A stretch of 64,000 bases of DNA from Limnoperna fortunei (GCA_944474755.1 OX104114.1:45387070-45451069); one strand, 5' to 3'; shown: positions 50,768 through 62,865, numbered from the stretch's first letter. The notes: generated by a model from the letters alone, not told the origin. Made by a program: numbers and translations.

Positions 50768-51197
50768 ACGAATAAAATTTCAAACGTAAAGTACAACCAA
50801 TGGGATAACGTGACATCTTTTCCACACGGTGGTACAAAAAATTAATGTCCTTCGTATCGCGTTGTCCACGCATATAGTTTATTATAAAATAGGGTATTTC
50901 TTTGTAATTAGTTTCTTTATGAATATAGTTCACCATAAAATAGGGTATGTCTTTGTAGTATTTTTCTTTACACATATAGTTCTTACAATCTGATGAATTA
51001 TGATGGGTTAGGAGTAATTTGGTCTGGTGAAAAAAGTGCAAATTTCCTGTTTTAGGTCCCTCTGACTTAATCCGTAAGGATAGGGATACTTCTAGAGCTT
51101 TAAAAAGAGTTAGATGTGTTAAAAATTTTTATATATTTTCGAAGTGGTATGGTATTTTAGACTACTATCCCAGAAACGAAGGTGGATTTTTTTAATT

Positions 51198-51666
51198 GAC
51201 TTTATGTTATAATAAACAAAGAGACCTTAGTAATTGTGTGTTTGTTCCCGTTGGCGTTTCGTATCTAGATAATCCTTTGTGCTTTGAAAAAAAGCGTTTG
51301 AGAACCAATGCAAATAAATGGCAGAAAAAATACGCTACCTGGGCTGTCCCAAGATTATATAAAAAACCTCATTTGTTGCTTACTAACGTCACGGGCAGAC
51401 GACAAATGTTGTCCCGCAGTAAACGAGGATGACTTTATGTTATAATAAACAAAGAGACCTTAGTAATTGTGTGTTTGTTCCCGTTGGCGTTTCGTATCTA
51501 GATAATCCTTTGTGCTTTTGAAAAAAAAGCGTTTGAGAACCAATGCAAATAAATGGCAGAAAAAATACGCTACCTGGGCTGTCCCAAGATTATATAAAAA
51601 AACCTCATTTGTTGCTTACTAACGTCACGGGCAGACGACAAATGTTGTCCCGCAGTAAACGAGGAT
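51198..51666 (+). repeat. Tandem duplication, two units of 233 and 236 bp
   Basis: Copy one is 51198-51430 and copy two 51431-51666. They are identical except for three single-base insertions in copy two, all in or beside homopolymers (TTTT and two A runs). Copy one has an open 78-codon frame (MTLCYNKQRDLSNCVFVPVG...RRQMLSRSKRG); the insertions break it in copy two. The protein is not recognised. Confidence 0.9.
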
Positions 51667-52372
51667 GACGCGTGGAAGAGTTAATATCTGGCAACTAGTT
51701 ATGTTCTTTGTGCCAGAGAGCGCGTCTGCACTGGCAATGTTAGAGTTAGCTGCGGAACCATAGCTATTATTATAATCCTCTGACTATTTTGGCAGAATAA
51801 GTAAGAGGTACAGTGTAGAACAAATGTATTACAAAATAAAATAAGAAAGTTTGAATAACCTCACTTGATCCTCCGACCGTCAGAAATCCCATTATTGGTG
51901 CCCCAATAATCACCTTTTTTTAGAAAACCTGTAGCTGATCGCCAAGTAAAAAAGTCAAAGGACCCAAATAGCTATGGTCCGCAGCTAAGTAAAAGTAAGC
52001 AAAACTAGATATTAATAAAATGCCAATCGTAATTTTACAAACCACAAAGTCAAAATCCTAATACATCATAAAAGTGAAGCAAAATAGACGTAAACATTGC
52101 TAATGTTTCCAACAGCTTCAGTCCTGTCACCAAGGTATATGCAAAACTTAATAATTCCCCTACTTCATTGTAAAGGGATTATTCTTAAACAAGAGTATTT
52201 GTTTACGCATAAAAGTTTTTAAAAATACTCAATTGCTGAAATATGTTTTACTCGGACAGTTTTGATCGGTATTTATGTTTATTTGACGCGTTGCGCAACC
52301 TACTGCCCTTAAAGGTAGAATTAAAACAACAGACATGTCAGTAAACTTTAAACTTTTCTTCGTTTGGGTTTA
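51667..52372. other. No gene recognised
   Basis: AT-rich flank before the ribozyme motif. Nothing else supported. Confidence 0.35.
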
Positions 52373-52425
52373 AGCGCTACTGATGAGTCTTAATTAGACA
52401 TTAGACGAAACGCGCGTCTGGCGTT
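52373..52425 (+). ncRNA. Hammerhead ribozyme candidate
   Basis: The core is complete: CTGATGA at 52380-52386, stem II GTCT/AGAC (52387-52390 and 52403-52406), GAAA at 52407-52410, and a very short stem III CGCGCG with cleavage triplet GTC ending at 52418. Stem I pairs AGCGCTA... with TGGCGTT (52373-52379 with 52419-52425, seven pairs including two G:U). Short stem III hammerheads of this form are known in Penelope-like elements, where they sit in the terminal repeats. Here the neighbouring Penelope-like copies are on the other strand, so this one may be the relic of another insertion. Confidence 0.75.
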
Positions 52426-52964
52426 GTAAATTCTCTTAACATTGGTATCTTTGATGACATTTTATTTTTGATGTCGTTGTTTGAAAAAATGAACCCATAA
52501 AGTCAAAAATGTAAACCGTAATATTTTAGTTTAGACATTTAACTTTGTATTTCGAAGATAATTATTGTTGCGCCAAATTGTAAAGTGAATGAGCTCATAG
52601 TTTTACGTTAACCATCAATGCCAACTTGCTTGCGTAAAAAATGTGTGGTATTAAGGGGAACTGCTCTGTTTGTCCTGTACGGTTGTTCTAAAGAATATCG
52701 ATAATATTTTAATTATTTATGATGTGTCTTGTAAAGTAAATACCAAAACATATTGGCGAGGATTATTGTTACGTTATATCTATTCCAATGCTTTGATTTA
52801 TATACATTATATTGCACAGAAATTTGAAAATTTAATTTTTCGGTTGCGATTTTTAAAAGGTGCTTATTGTGCAGACATTTATAAAACCGGTTGATTTATT
52901 TAACAATATTTGTACATTGTTTAATACGTGACACTACATGTACATCAAATGTAATAATAAACAA

Positions 52965-53165
52965 GATTTACATTTTTTCATGTAAAATGTTAATGTTTCT
53001 TGTCTTATTTGTTAAATACCTTTTAAAAGATTTTAAAGATATTACTTGTTTTCGGTAACATCTTGTTACAAGGCTGCTATACATGTTTTCAAGGTGGATA
53101 AAATATAAGTCAGAAGTTAAAATTTCTAGTTCAATAATCCTAGAACGATGCAGTAATGTACAAGG
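52965..53165. repeat. Left member of a ~200-bp direct repeat pair
   Basis: AATGTTAATGTTTCTT, TTTTAAAAGATTTTAAAGA, TAACATCTTGTTACAAGGC and AAGTCAGAAGTTA recur in the same order at 56575-56775, with about 3.4 kb of Penelope-like copy B between. Confidence 0.75.
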
Positions 53166-55660
53166 CGTGGTTAATAAGATAAAATTTGACAAAATAACAA
53201 AATAACAAAATTCCGAACATCGAAAAGACAATCCACAAATCGACGTTCGCGAAACTGAAAACTCCAGAACCAACAACCGAAGATATGTTAACTACAGCCA
53301 TGGTCCTGACTTGGTTTAGGCATTTCTGAAGAAATGGTAAGTTAAACCTGGTTTTATGCAATGAAAAAACATCCCGCCTCCATTACTTTTTTGTATAGTA
53401 TTTGAGTTGAATAGTTGATTAAAATGGATAGGTATGATATACCACGAGTCATTATAGGTGTATCCAACAATTATCGAAGAACAATCACTATAAACTGAAT
53501 TCAAAAATCTGAAAAACTATCTGCAGCCATATTTTCAAACGAGAATATTTTTCATCAAGGAAGAGGTATCTATAATAAAACTTATTAAATGCGCGGACGA
53601 GTCGTTTCTTTTGTAATCTTGTTTTATAAGTTTATCCCGAAGAAATAGATGGCGTTTGCAAAAATCAGTATACTCGCTGCAAGCTCTAGCATACCTGATC
53701 AATTGGGAAATATAGACACCATATGCAATAGAACCTGGAATATTGCTGCATAGGTGGGAAATATTTATGATTTTGAAATTAAAATCGTCTCGTTTGTCGT
53801 AAATTCTTGTGCTAAGATGACCGTTGGTGTCATATTCGAGGTGAAAGCCTAAAAATGGTGTAGATGAAGCCGTCTCTGTGGCTTATTTAATTTCTAGTTC
53901 TGAAAAACACATTCTCCAAAAATTATAAATATGTTGTCGATCAAAAAATCTAGCATTATATAAACCTGTTCTTCTCTGTAGCATAATTTGCCTTTTAGTT
54001 CTTCAGTAGAAAAAATACGTACTGTCGTAGGGATATGTGGAAGCGAAGATTTTATGTATGATTTCCTTAAAACGGGATTTTAGTTTTTCGTGTGGCAAGG
54101 TTGTATAAAAAGTTGAAAAATCGAAGGTTCTAGCAGATGAAATTTTCAATATCGATCTAGATTTTAAATTTTCCAAAAGTTCTTTTGAATTTTTAAGACT
54201 CCACATATGATTAATATTACTTCACGAATAAACAGTTTCTTTGCGTATTTGTTGTCCTTCTTTCACTGCAGACAATATCTTAGTCACACAGTTTGAAAAC
54301 TCTTTGGTAGAGCACATAGATGATCCGGCTGTCTTTCCTTCTAAGGATTTTTATGTAATTTAGGAATCCAATACAAGTATGGGAAGTCTTTAGGAATCTA
54401 ATACAAGTATTGTAAGTCTTCAGACTCTTTGTCGTAATTAATATTCAAATTAGTCATAAAGGAGATGGTTAGCCAGGATTTCATCTTTGTCAAATGTGGT
54501 ACGTTTCTTTAATGAAGCATTCATAATAATGTTACTTCCAATAATGTTACTTGAAGCCGTGTCTGCAGGGACGACAACATATTTGTCATGGAGGGAATCG
54601 AGGCACCTCATAGCATCCTGGTCTTTGAATATGGATTTTGATTGATCATTAATTCAATGTCTAAGATTCTTAATTCGACGTTGTATCAAAAACCTTGTTG
54701 TTCTTAGTTGTTTTACCCAGTGAGAAAGTGCATCTAGTTCTGGGTCGTCTTCTCTTTCTATTTTAATCCATTCTCTTGCATAATCTTCAGCTTAATCCAT
54801 AATAGTTTTGAAATTTTGATTCCAGTCTACTGGTTAAGGTTTTCCGAATTTTGTCCACGAGAAATAATGTTTCTGAAATTCTTGTGGTCAATGATGTTCA
54901 GATCACCAGTAATGACATGACCAGAGACTTTAAATAGAAACAAAGCAAGTGGATTTAATAGGTTGCTTGAGGTATGTTTCAATGTCTAGGTCCTGCAATG
55001 CTTGTTTGTATTTGAAGATTTTACGGGCAATGATGTTTGGATATTTATAAGACACGATAGTAATAGATTGATTTTTGAAATATGAAGGGATCTTATATTT
55101 ACTAATGCTGATGTTAACTGCATCGATTTCTTTATTTCTGAATTTCATGTGAAGGAATTTTCTATTCTCATTAAGAAGAGGCTCTGTCCGCACAGGTTTA
55201 AAAAGACGGAAAGGCGCTATGTTGCAAATAATGCTAGTCAATCTATATTTTGATGTAAAGGGATCTGTTCCTACAACTTTAAGTGCAAAATCTCTAAGAA
55301 GTTTTAAACAGAAGACAGGCTTAGAGAAATGAGTGGTACGAATGTAATGTAAACCCAAGGGTTGTTTAAGATGCTAAAGAAGGTCATTATATTGTCGAGG
55401 AAGATTTACACTACGAATTTTCTTTGGTGATTGGACGTTTGTGTTTTTTATGACACTGGCTTGTTTGTCCCTAGAATCGGTGTTAAAAATGCCCATTTCA
55501 TTCACTCCATTGCATGATGGACTAAATACATATTTAACAACATTGATGCTATCATTGCAACCGAAAGGCATCGCAGTACCTTGTTGTCGGATCCAACATT
55601 CTTCTCTCTGTTTGAGGAACGGTGTGCGTAGTACGGGACTATTAGTATGAACGTAATTTT
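53166..55660 (-). pseudogene. Penelope-like element copy B
   Basis: Minus-strand order: AVNISISKYKIPSYFKNQSI near 55100, YPNIIARKIFKYKQALQDLD near 55000, DFPYLYWIPKLHKNP near 54370, WSLKNSKELLENLKSRSI then KTFDFSTFYTTLPHEKLK-like near 54100-54200, LDFLIDNIFIIFGECVF near 53950, SELEIK near 53890, YDTNGHLSTRIYDKRDDFNF near 53810 and IPGSIAYGVYISQLIRYARA near 53720. The frame is broken in many places. The segment between ECVF and SELEIK, which should hold GTNCAP and the YxDD catalytic site, is deleted. The 3' region 53190-53540 aligns with both flanks of the TA-element and preserves its empty site. Confidence 0.82.
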
Positions 55661-56049
55661 TTTTCTATGATGCGTACTTTCATGGAAAAACACCAATCAT
55701 GATCTGGCATTTAAACAAATTCCTCTCACATTCATGTATGCTACATATATCAATTGCATACACTAAACTATATAACTGTAACTGTTGGAGTCAATAATTC
55801 AATCATTGTACGTTTAGTTAGTATTGAATCGACATTTTATGTTCATGTTAGCACTACACAATTTTAATGAAAATATTTTAATATTAGAAGTTCCCATTTT
55901 AAAAGAAAATCAAATTAATACACTAGCAAATTGTTATGATTAACTTGATATATCTAAGTACATATGTATTTATGAAATTAAAAAAAAATTGGCGCTGTTT
56001 TCAATCAAATCAAAATACAACAAAGTTCCAGGCAATAAATTTGGCTAAG

Positions 56050-56105
56050 CATGAGTCGCGTTTTGTCTATTCAAGACTCATCAGAGGCGCGCTACCCACA
56101 AAAGT
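56050..56105 (-). ncRNA. Decayed hammerhead ribozyme upstream of Penelope-like copy B
   Basis: The minus strand reads CTGATGA, GTCT-TGAAT-AGAC, then AAAA in place of the invariant GAAA, and CGCGACTC where a GTC cleavage triplet would be expected. The core and stem II are recognisable, but two key positions are changed. The position is 5' of copy B on the same strand. Confidence 0.6.
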
Positions 56106-56574
56106 TTGAAAATGCAAAACACTATATGAATATGAAGAGCATAGAACAATCAAACCAAAATATGCCGAATTATTAAAGTTTCCCAATAAATATATACGAT
56201 ACATCGCTAGAAAATAAAAAAAACGCATGACTCTGAGATTAACATGGAAAAGTCTTTTCTCTTATTAGAAACTATTCTGATCTTCAACGTCTGAAAAAGC
56301 TTTTATTGGGGATATTAAAATATGATATTTGTTAGCCTGATGATTTTTGAAGCACAAATGCGTATCTTCTTTCTTCTAGTTAGTGGTCATTCACGTTCAG
56401 AAGCACTAATTGCAAAGTATATTTTTGATAATACCTTATCGTTTAAAAACATGTTTGAAAAATCCATGATGAAATTACAATGCATCAGCCTTCTAATTGT
56501 ATAGCCTCATATTATTTTGATTAGATACCAGTTCGCAGCACTTTAATTATTTACCTTCACGCTACATTAATGAA

Positions 56575-56775
56575 GGAAAATGTTAATGTTTCTTTTTTTA
56601 TTTATTTCATATATTTTAAAAGATTTTAAAGAAAGTACTTGTTTTGGTTAACATCTTGTTACAAGGCATGTATATGTTTTCGAGGTAGATGAAATGTAAG
56701 TCAGAAGTTATCACTGGTTCACCAATCCTAGAACTTATGCAATGCTGTACGAAGAAGACGTGTTGTATTGTGAAA
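56575..56775. repeat. Right member of a ~200-bp direct repeat pair
   Basis: See 52965-53165. Same order of words with moderate divergence. Confidence 0.75.
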
Positions 56776-56805
56776 CACTCATTGCGGTCGGAGTTCACAG
56801 CAATG

Positions 56806-57400
56806 TATGTTCTCTAATTTAAACATTTGTTGTCCGATATTCATGAAACTTGGGGAAAATGTTTATGGGCATAATATCTCGGCCAAAATCACTTCAGCCA
56901 CTTTCGAGTTATGGTATTTTATTAATAAAAAATGGCTAAATCGCCTTGTCCACTCTCCAACTCAATCAGTTATTGTCCAATCTTCATGAAATTTGGGGAA
57001 AATGTTTAAGGACATAATATATCGACCAACTTTGATAAACAGCTAAATCTTTTCAGCCCCTTGAGTTATGGTTCTTGTAAAAAATGGAAAATTCGACATG
57101 TCCGCTATCTCAAACATTTTTTGTCCGATCTGCATGAAACTTGAGAAATGTTTATGGGCATAATATCTTGGACAAGTTCGACAACCAGCCAAATCACTTC
57201 ATCCTCTTCACAGTTATGGAACTTTATTTTTAAGACAATTTTGCCTTGTTCGTTCTTTATGTCAAACGGTTGTTGTCCGATCTACATGAAAATGTTTATG
57301 GTCATAATATCTTAACCAATTCGATAACCTGCTAAAACGCCGTACACACTTCATAGTTATTACTCTTAATATTTACAAAAAAATGCCAAATTGGTCTCTG
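56806..57400. repeat. Minisatellite, four units of 143-152 bp
   Basis: TGTCCGATnTnCATGAAA recurs at about 56831, 56974, 57122 and 57274. Units also share ATGTTTATGGGCATAATAT and GAGTTATGG. It is a diverged array, unrelated in sequence to those at 640 and 1530 but with a similar period. Confidence 0.8.
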
Positions 57401-58479
57401 CTCTTAGTGAAATAATTGTTCGTTGAGCTTCATAAATGTTTGTGGAATTGTTGGTGTCTAAGGTTTTAATAAGTTGGCTGGTTATCAAGTTGTAATATGG
57501 GTTCCCATGATTTAAATGCCCTGTAACTTACTATTACTGTGGCTGGATATCAAATCTATTATGGTAGTACATGGTTTCTGTAATATAATTGACACCTCTG
57601 CAAATACCCCATAGTTCCTTGGCATTAAATTGGCTGGTTATCAAATTCATTTGCGATAAAAGGAGTCCTACAACACACCTCTTTGTCAAACTTTTCAACC
57701 ATTAACCGAAATTTTCGACTATCGTATTTTGTGGCACTTTGGCACTTCCTTTTAATTTAAAAAAAACATATTTTCGTTGAATTGAAGGTCAATAATCTCT
57801 TTTATTTAATTAATTCATGATACGTCTGTTACTATTTAAAAATGAAATTCCGCACACATGTCAAAAAGTGAAATAAGGGTTTGATGTGGACAACTCCAAG
57901 TTCTTTTTTTACTTAATATAGTAAAACATAATGACATACATAAGTTTAAAAATATTACTCTTAAAGGTAAATATTCTTTACCACTCTGATTAAAAAATAT
58001 ACTTTTACAAGTTTACCTCTGTTTGTTAAATCACACATTCTGAGAAAAAATACTCGGAGGCCATTTTTCCATTGATTGACGATTGGTTTGTTTTTTTCGC
58101 ACAAACATGCTTAAAAATTAAATTTTCATGGTTTATAAGTAAATGGTTTTCTGATTACTGTTTTTGAATTTCATATACAATGGTTTAAACATTATACAAT
58201 GATGTTTAGTCACTAATTGTCTATACAGGTACATCTATGTTGTGTACTAGTCTGAAATTAACATGTAGCCATTTATGACAAGAATAATGACAGATTCGAT
58301 GATTATCACCAGGCCTGCTCTTTTGGGGAAATAAACTGTCCCTTTCAATTTCCATATAAAACTGGCACCCTACCATTTTACCCACATATTACGATACTCG
58401 AACGGGTTAAGTTTGAAATTTATTCACACTATTTCTGAACATTCATATATTTTTTATGTATAAGAATAATGTTTGAATG
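57401..58479. other. No gene recognised
   Basis: AT-rich, with faint remains of the preceding array (TTGGCTGGTTATCAA three times). No supported gene. Confidence 0.4.
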
Positions 58480-58680
58480 CTTTTCAACACCACTATTCTT
58501 CAGCTAAATTGTTGCATCCAGTTTTTATGGGAGTAGGAAGTCGGGAGTACAGAGAATATCCCTGGCCTTCTGTAGGAAAACCAGCAATCGTTGCCAATTA
58601 AGATTTGAGTTGAGTAAACCATGCTCTCAGCGAAGCTGGAATCTGAAACATCAGAGTTGACAGACCATGTGATTAAAAGC
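58480..58680 (-). repeat. Diverged SINE copy
   Basis: GCATCCAGTTTTTATGGGAG, GTAGGAAAACCAGCAATCGT, GTTGACAGACCATGTGAT, in SINE order. The head is lost. Confidence 0.65.
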
Positions 58681-58919
58681 AACTATTTCCTTATCCACTT
58701 TGCCACCGAAGCCCTTTATAAGAATAATAGTAGTCATGCATATTAATAAAACGCATTCTTATATAAATCCTCCTTTTTACTTGGTTCCATTGTATAAAAT
58801 ATTGTTTAATAAGAATTCTATGCATTTCATATGTGCATGATGTATTGAGTCTTGCTGGAAATGACATGTTTTGAGTCGCTACTTCACACATGCTGTAGGT
58901 GATGCATTTGTAAGATTAT

Positions 58920-59196
58920 GTTTGTTTGTTTGTTTGATGGTGTTTAACGCCACTTTCAGCAATTTTTCAGCTATATCATGGCGTCCAGTTTTTATTCGGG
59001 GAGGAAGCCGGAGTACCCGGAGAAAACCCCCGACCTGCGTTAGGAAAACTGGCAATCCTTGTCAATTAAGATTGGAGTCGAGTACATCCTGCCTGCAGTG
59101 AGAATCGAACCCACAATCTCAGTGTTGACAGACTACGTGATCAATAGTAGACGAAGCTATTAAGATTAGAGAAATCCTATTATAAAACAGGACTAA
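58920..59196 (-). mobile_element. tRNA-derived SINE with 11-bp target duplication and altered head
   Basis: Flanked by TGTAAGATTAT at 58909-58919 and 59197-59207. The body and the B box (GAGAATCGAACCC on the plus strand) are like the SINE at 62866. The 5' head beyond GACGAAGCTATTAAG does not match the tRNA A-box head and is replaced by about 40 nt of other sequence that is still inside the target duplication. Confidence 0.82.
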
Positions 59197-59207
59197 TGTA
59201 AGATTAT

Positions 59208-59815
59208 ATTTCTCTAATTATATACTGTTTTACCCTTGTTTGTGCGTTCGTCCGTTACAAAATTTTCTGTCGTACATTTCTAAACAACTAAAAGATTCAG
59301 AAGATTATTATTTGGCATATTGTTTTATCCCATAGTACCACAGCAATTTTTTTTCCTTGGTTGTCTACTTTCTGTTTACCTAATACTTTTTGCGAAAGCG
59401 GGGGTATCAGCATTAGCTCACAGATACACGTGTTTTAAAAAAAGTACTAAATTTACAAAATGGAATACACATTCTCCCAACCCAAAATTGTATGCACATA
59501 GCTTGAATACACAGTATATTGAAGTTGCATTATGGCGTCATTATTATTTTACTTTTCGACATTATATGTGAACCAATCAAACGATGACAATCGTATTTTC
59601 ACTATTGGTCGGAATTTTTTTTCCTACGCCAGTCAAGCGATCGATTTGAATATAACGTAAAACATAGTTTCTCTTATTTTATCTGACGTAACTGGTTAGT
59701 AAAATTGTTTGTCTGACACTATTTGGATTAACCTTGTTTTGGACTGGTTGGTAAAAAATATTAAACCTTTCCGGCATATTTTATAAGAAAGTGATTCTGT
59801 GTTTTGCCTTACTCA
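59208..59815. other. No gene recognised
   Basis: An 83-codon plus-strand frame at 59320-59571 has no recognised features. Confidence 0.35.
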
Positions 59816-59933
59816 ATGATCATGAAATTTCTCACGTCTGTGAAATATATTATCTTATTTTAATAGATAGGAGGGCCTCCCTATTAAATTAGTGAACGTT
59901 TGTTTCACTCATAGTGAGAAATTTCATAATCAA
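59816..59933. mobile_element. ~118-bp fold-back element
   Basis: Arms CATGAAATTTCTCAC and GTGAGAAATTTCAT are inverted, with a second inverted pair AATAGATAGGGAGG-like in the centre (TAGGAGGGCCTCCCTA). MITE-like, no clear target duplication. Confidence 0.55.
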
Positions 59934-60249
59934 CTGTGCTGTTTAAAAAATATCTAGACAATTTTAAAATATGAAAAGCTCTCAAATTTTAAATCTAATC
60001 AATATAGAAATTTATCTGACACAGAAAACTGTTGAGCAAAGAAGACATAAATATTTCAAACCGTGTTGGAAACATTTTGGTACATAGACTGCCCTAACAC
60101 AACTACTACTAGTATCATTAGCAAAATAAAAAAGTATGTTTACGTATATAATGTAATGTTTACTGCAATACATCTATCAATCGGGCAACGCTTTATTGTG
60201 TATTACGTGTTCGATTTAATTTGCCTGCTATGGGCGAAATTAGCATTGT

Positions 60250-60760
60250 TGTTATTGTTTAGGAATTTGTATTTTTCCCTGGTCCAATAACACGCTCTAT
60301 GTAAATTCTTTCAATGCAACTCGTCTATCAAGAATTATTTCGGAGGGTTTCAATCGTGATTTTCCTTTCAGCATAGTTGGTGAATTTTCCATAACATACC
60401 TAGTTTCAAACAGATCTTGCACCATAATGCCCCTATCTGCCATAATGCTTTCGTTCTTTTCAAATGTAGAGACACAATTAAATAAATCATAGTTTTCAAT
60501 AATCTGACGGTCACTTACAGAACCACAAAATGCATCGAAATCAAAGAAATAACCTCCTCTTGGTGAACAACCAATCATGATCTTGACTGTATTTCCGTGT
60601 TTATATGGTGACCATGTAGCGCTCTATATTAACGTGTGATAGTTTCTGTATTGGAAATTCGGTAGCATCGAATATAATTTAACACTTGTTGTTGGTAATT
60701 TTTTCTTCACGTCAAATGGCATATTTTTATCAAATGGTTTTCTTGAAGGCCAAATATTAA
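60250..60760 (-). pseudogene. DDE-type transposase remnant (Harbinger/HARBI1-like)
   Basis: The minus strand reads SATWS.YKHGNTVK, then MIGCSPRGGYFFDF, SVSDRQIIE, SIMADRGIMVQDLF, NSPTMLKGKSRLKPSEI and DRRVALKE, followed after a frameshift by ERVIGPGKNTNS. The SDRQI...MADRG...LKGKS...ERVIG order is that of the DDE superfamily-4 nuclease of Harbinger-like transposons; the D of ADRG is one catalytic acid. Just upstream DATEFPI is visible. Stops and shifts make it a fossil. Confidence 0.75.
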
Positions 60761-62852
60761 TTTCTAGGAGTAAAAAAATAGAAAATTTATCCATGTATTA
60801 AATATTCCTGAAACTGTTGGATCTGAAATTTTAAAGAGTAGAGGTAGTTCAAGGTCATCTTTAGCACATCTATGTTTCATATTTGTTCAACAAAGTTGAT
60901 CTGTTGGTTCTAATGAGGACATTATTAAGTTCATATGCTGCATGATCTCAGCAATGAAATCGAAACAAAATGTTCATATTATGAAAATCCTGTATACTAT
61001 TTTACTGATTTCTCATCAAATTTGAAATCTTCTATGCTATACTTTCCATGGACTGCTAAATTACACTGTGTACCTTTTTCCCAATAAAATTAAAATTAAA
61101 TCTTTCACTTGCTCCCCCTTTTTGTTATTGTCTCTGTAAATATCTAACAATATCCCATTACAGGTCATCTCAGGCCGAACTTCTGTATTGACCAATCTAA
61201 AATTGTTTTCACCAGCTATTGTTGTTTAATAATCCTCTGTTATTAATCGGCATCTCTCTTGTACCATTTTCGATATGTAAACCTCAAGATAAGATAAAAG
61301 AGCACATTTGATTTTGGTTAACTGATGAGGGGATGTCCACATTTTTTCATTTAATAACATTAACATCAAAAGTTCAATCTGAGATGACCTGTAATGAGAT
61401 GTTGTTAGATCTTCCCAGCGGCAAAAACAAAAAGTGCCAGCAAGTGAAAGTATTTTGTTTAAACGCAACCAAACTAGAGCCTGTTTATTGCACATATAAA
61501 CTGAATGCCTAAAATATATGTCTTGGAGACTGGAGATAAAAGGCACTAGTTAATGGGAAGGGACGGTAGACCTTGTTTGTATTAACCAAAAAGTTGTATT
61601 TGGCTTGAAATACCAATAAAATGAGTTATGGTAGGCCGTGAATATAGGGACTTTGCGGTAAACTTAACAAGACATATTTTATTGCCTTAGCTGAAATTTA
61701 ACAACCACATTTTGGTATTTTTGTTACAAAAATTTCGGTTAGGTGACATGTATCGGGTACAGATGAGGTAGGTAGGGGAGTGTTAACAATGTCTTTGCCT
61801 ATTAAACAGTCGCCAGGATTTGTGATGGAGGAAAACCACGATTCCATGTTTGAAAATCCGTGAATCTACAAGGCAACTGTAGGTTCCTGACTAAGAATGC
61901 TAAGTTGATTTCTATTTAGACAGTAATTACTGTCTTCTTTTACAATGCACAGTTTCTATCTAGGTGTCCTGAAAAGAAAGTAAAACAAACACGAAGTTAA
62001 AAATCACTCACAACTTTTCATGGAAAGTGAAATCTTCACACAAATATATACAAGAATATTATCAACATGTCACTATAAATTCATCTTTTAAAAAGTATTT
62101 TTGTTATTGCTTTTATATTCTGAAAGTAGCACATCCTTGTATTTGAATTCTTCACTTCAAAGACTAAGCACAATTTGATACATTAAAACGCAGAGTAACA
62201 CTATTATTTCAACTCATTAATCAAAGTAATGAATAGGATAAATAAAAAAACTGTTTAAAATATGTGTATGTGTATTATTGATGGATGTGAAATAAAATTG
62301 CAGGTAGGTTCCTGTACCCATAGAAATCATGTCATACATTTCATTGTTATATTTTTAATTATACTTTTAGGATTACACATAAATTAGTAACTTATAGTTA
62401 CTAAGCTTGGAATTGTTTATCCAAAATTTAAAACTTTAATTGCACTATTGCACAAATCTTTTAAGGTTAATCACATTCACCTTAAAAGCCCACCGTGATT
62501 AATGTTGATTAGCCAGGGAGTCACATCAACAATATGGTTAGTAGAATTACTTTTACAATTATTTACGGAACGGAATATTTTACATGTTTACTCCATTACC
62601 GAACACAATGATGCATTCTCATTCTCATTTTTTAACATTTAATAGGTATTAGTGGTTATATTATTAAATTGTAGCAAGTGTCAGTAAATTTAGGTCTGTT
62701 ACTATCGAAGAAAAAATTACTATAAACAAAGACGGAGAATTTGTAGAAAAAAATACTACAAACAAATACGAACACTTTTAAAGTATTGATTTCTATCTTT
62801 GTAGTAATTTAGCAGTGATAGAATTGATCATTGGATCATTATCAACTCCTCT
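60761..62852. other. No gene recognised
   Basis: A 106-codon minus-strand frame at 61546-61226 (KQALVWLRLNKILSLAGTFC, WEDLTTSHYRSSQIELLMLM) looks like real former coding sequence but is unassigned. It may be part of the transposon whose transposase lies at 60250-60760. Confidence 0.35.
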
Positions 62853-62865
62853 ATACTGCATTTGA

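Noticed and set aside
54930..55358. 142-codon minus-strand frame as a possible host gene
   Set aside because: It matches the N-terminal part of Penelope-like proteins and is continuous with the decayed reverse transcriptase to its left.
58871..59101. 76-codon plus-strand frame with SRSTRRKPPTC
   Set aside because: It is a translation of the antisense strand of a SINE; the same peptide arises at 32394-32588 from another SINE copy.
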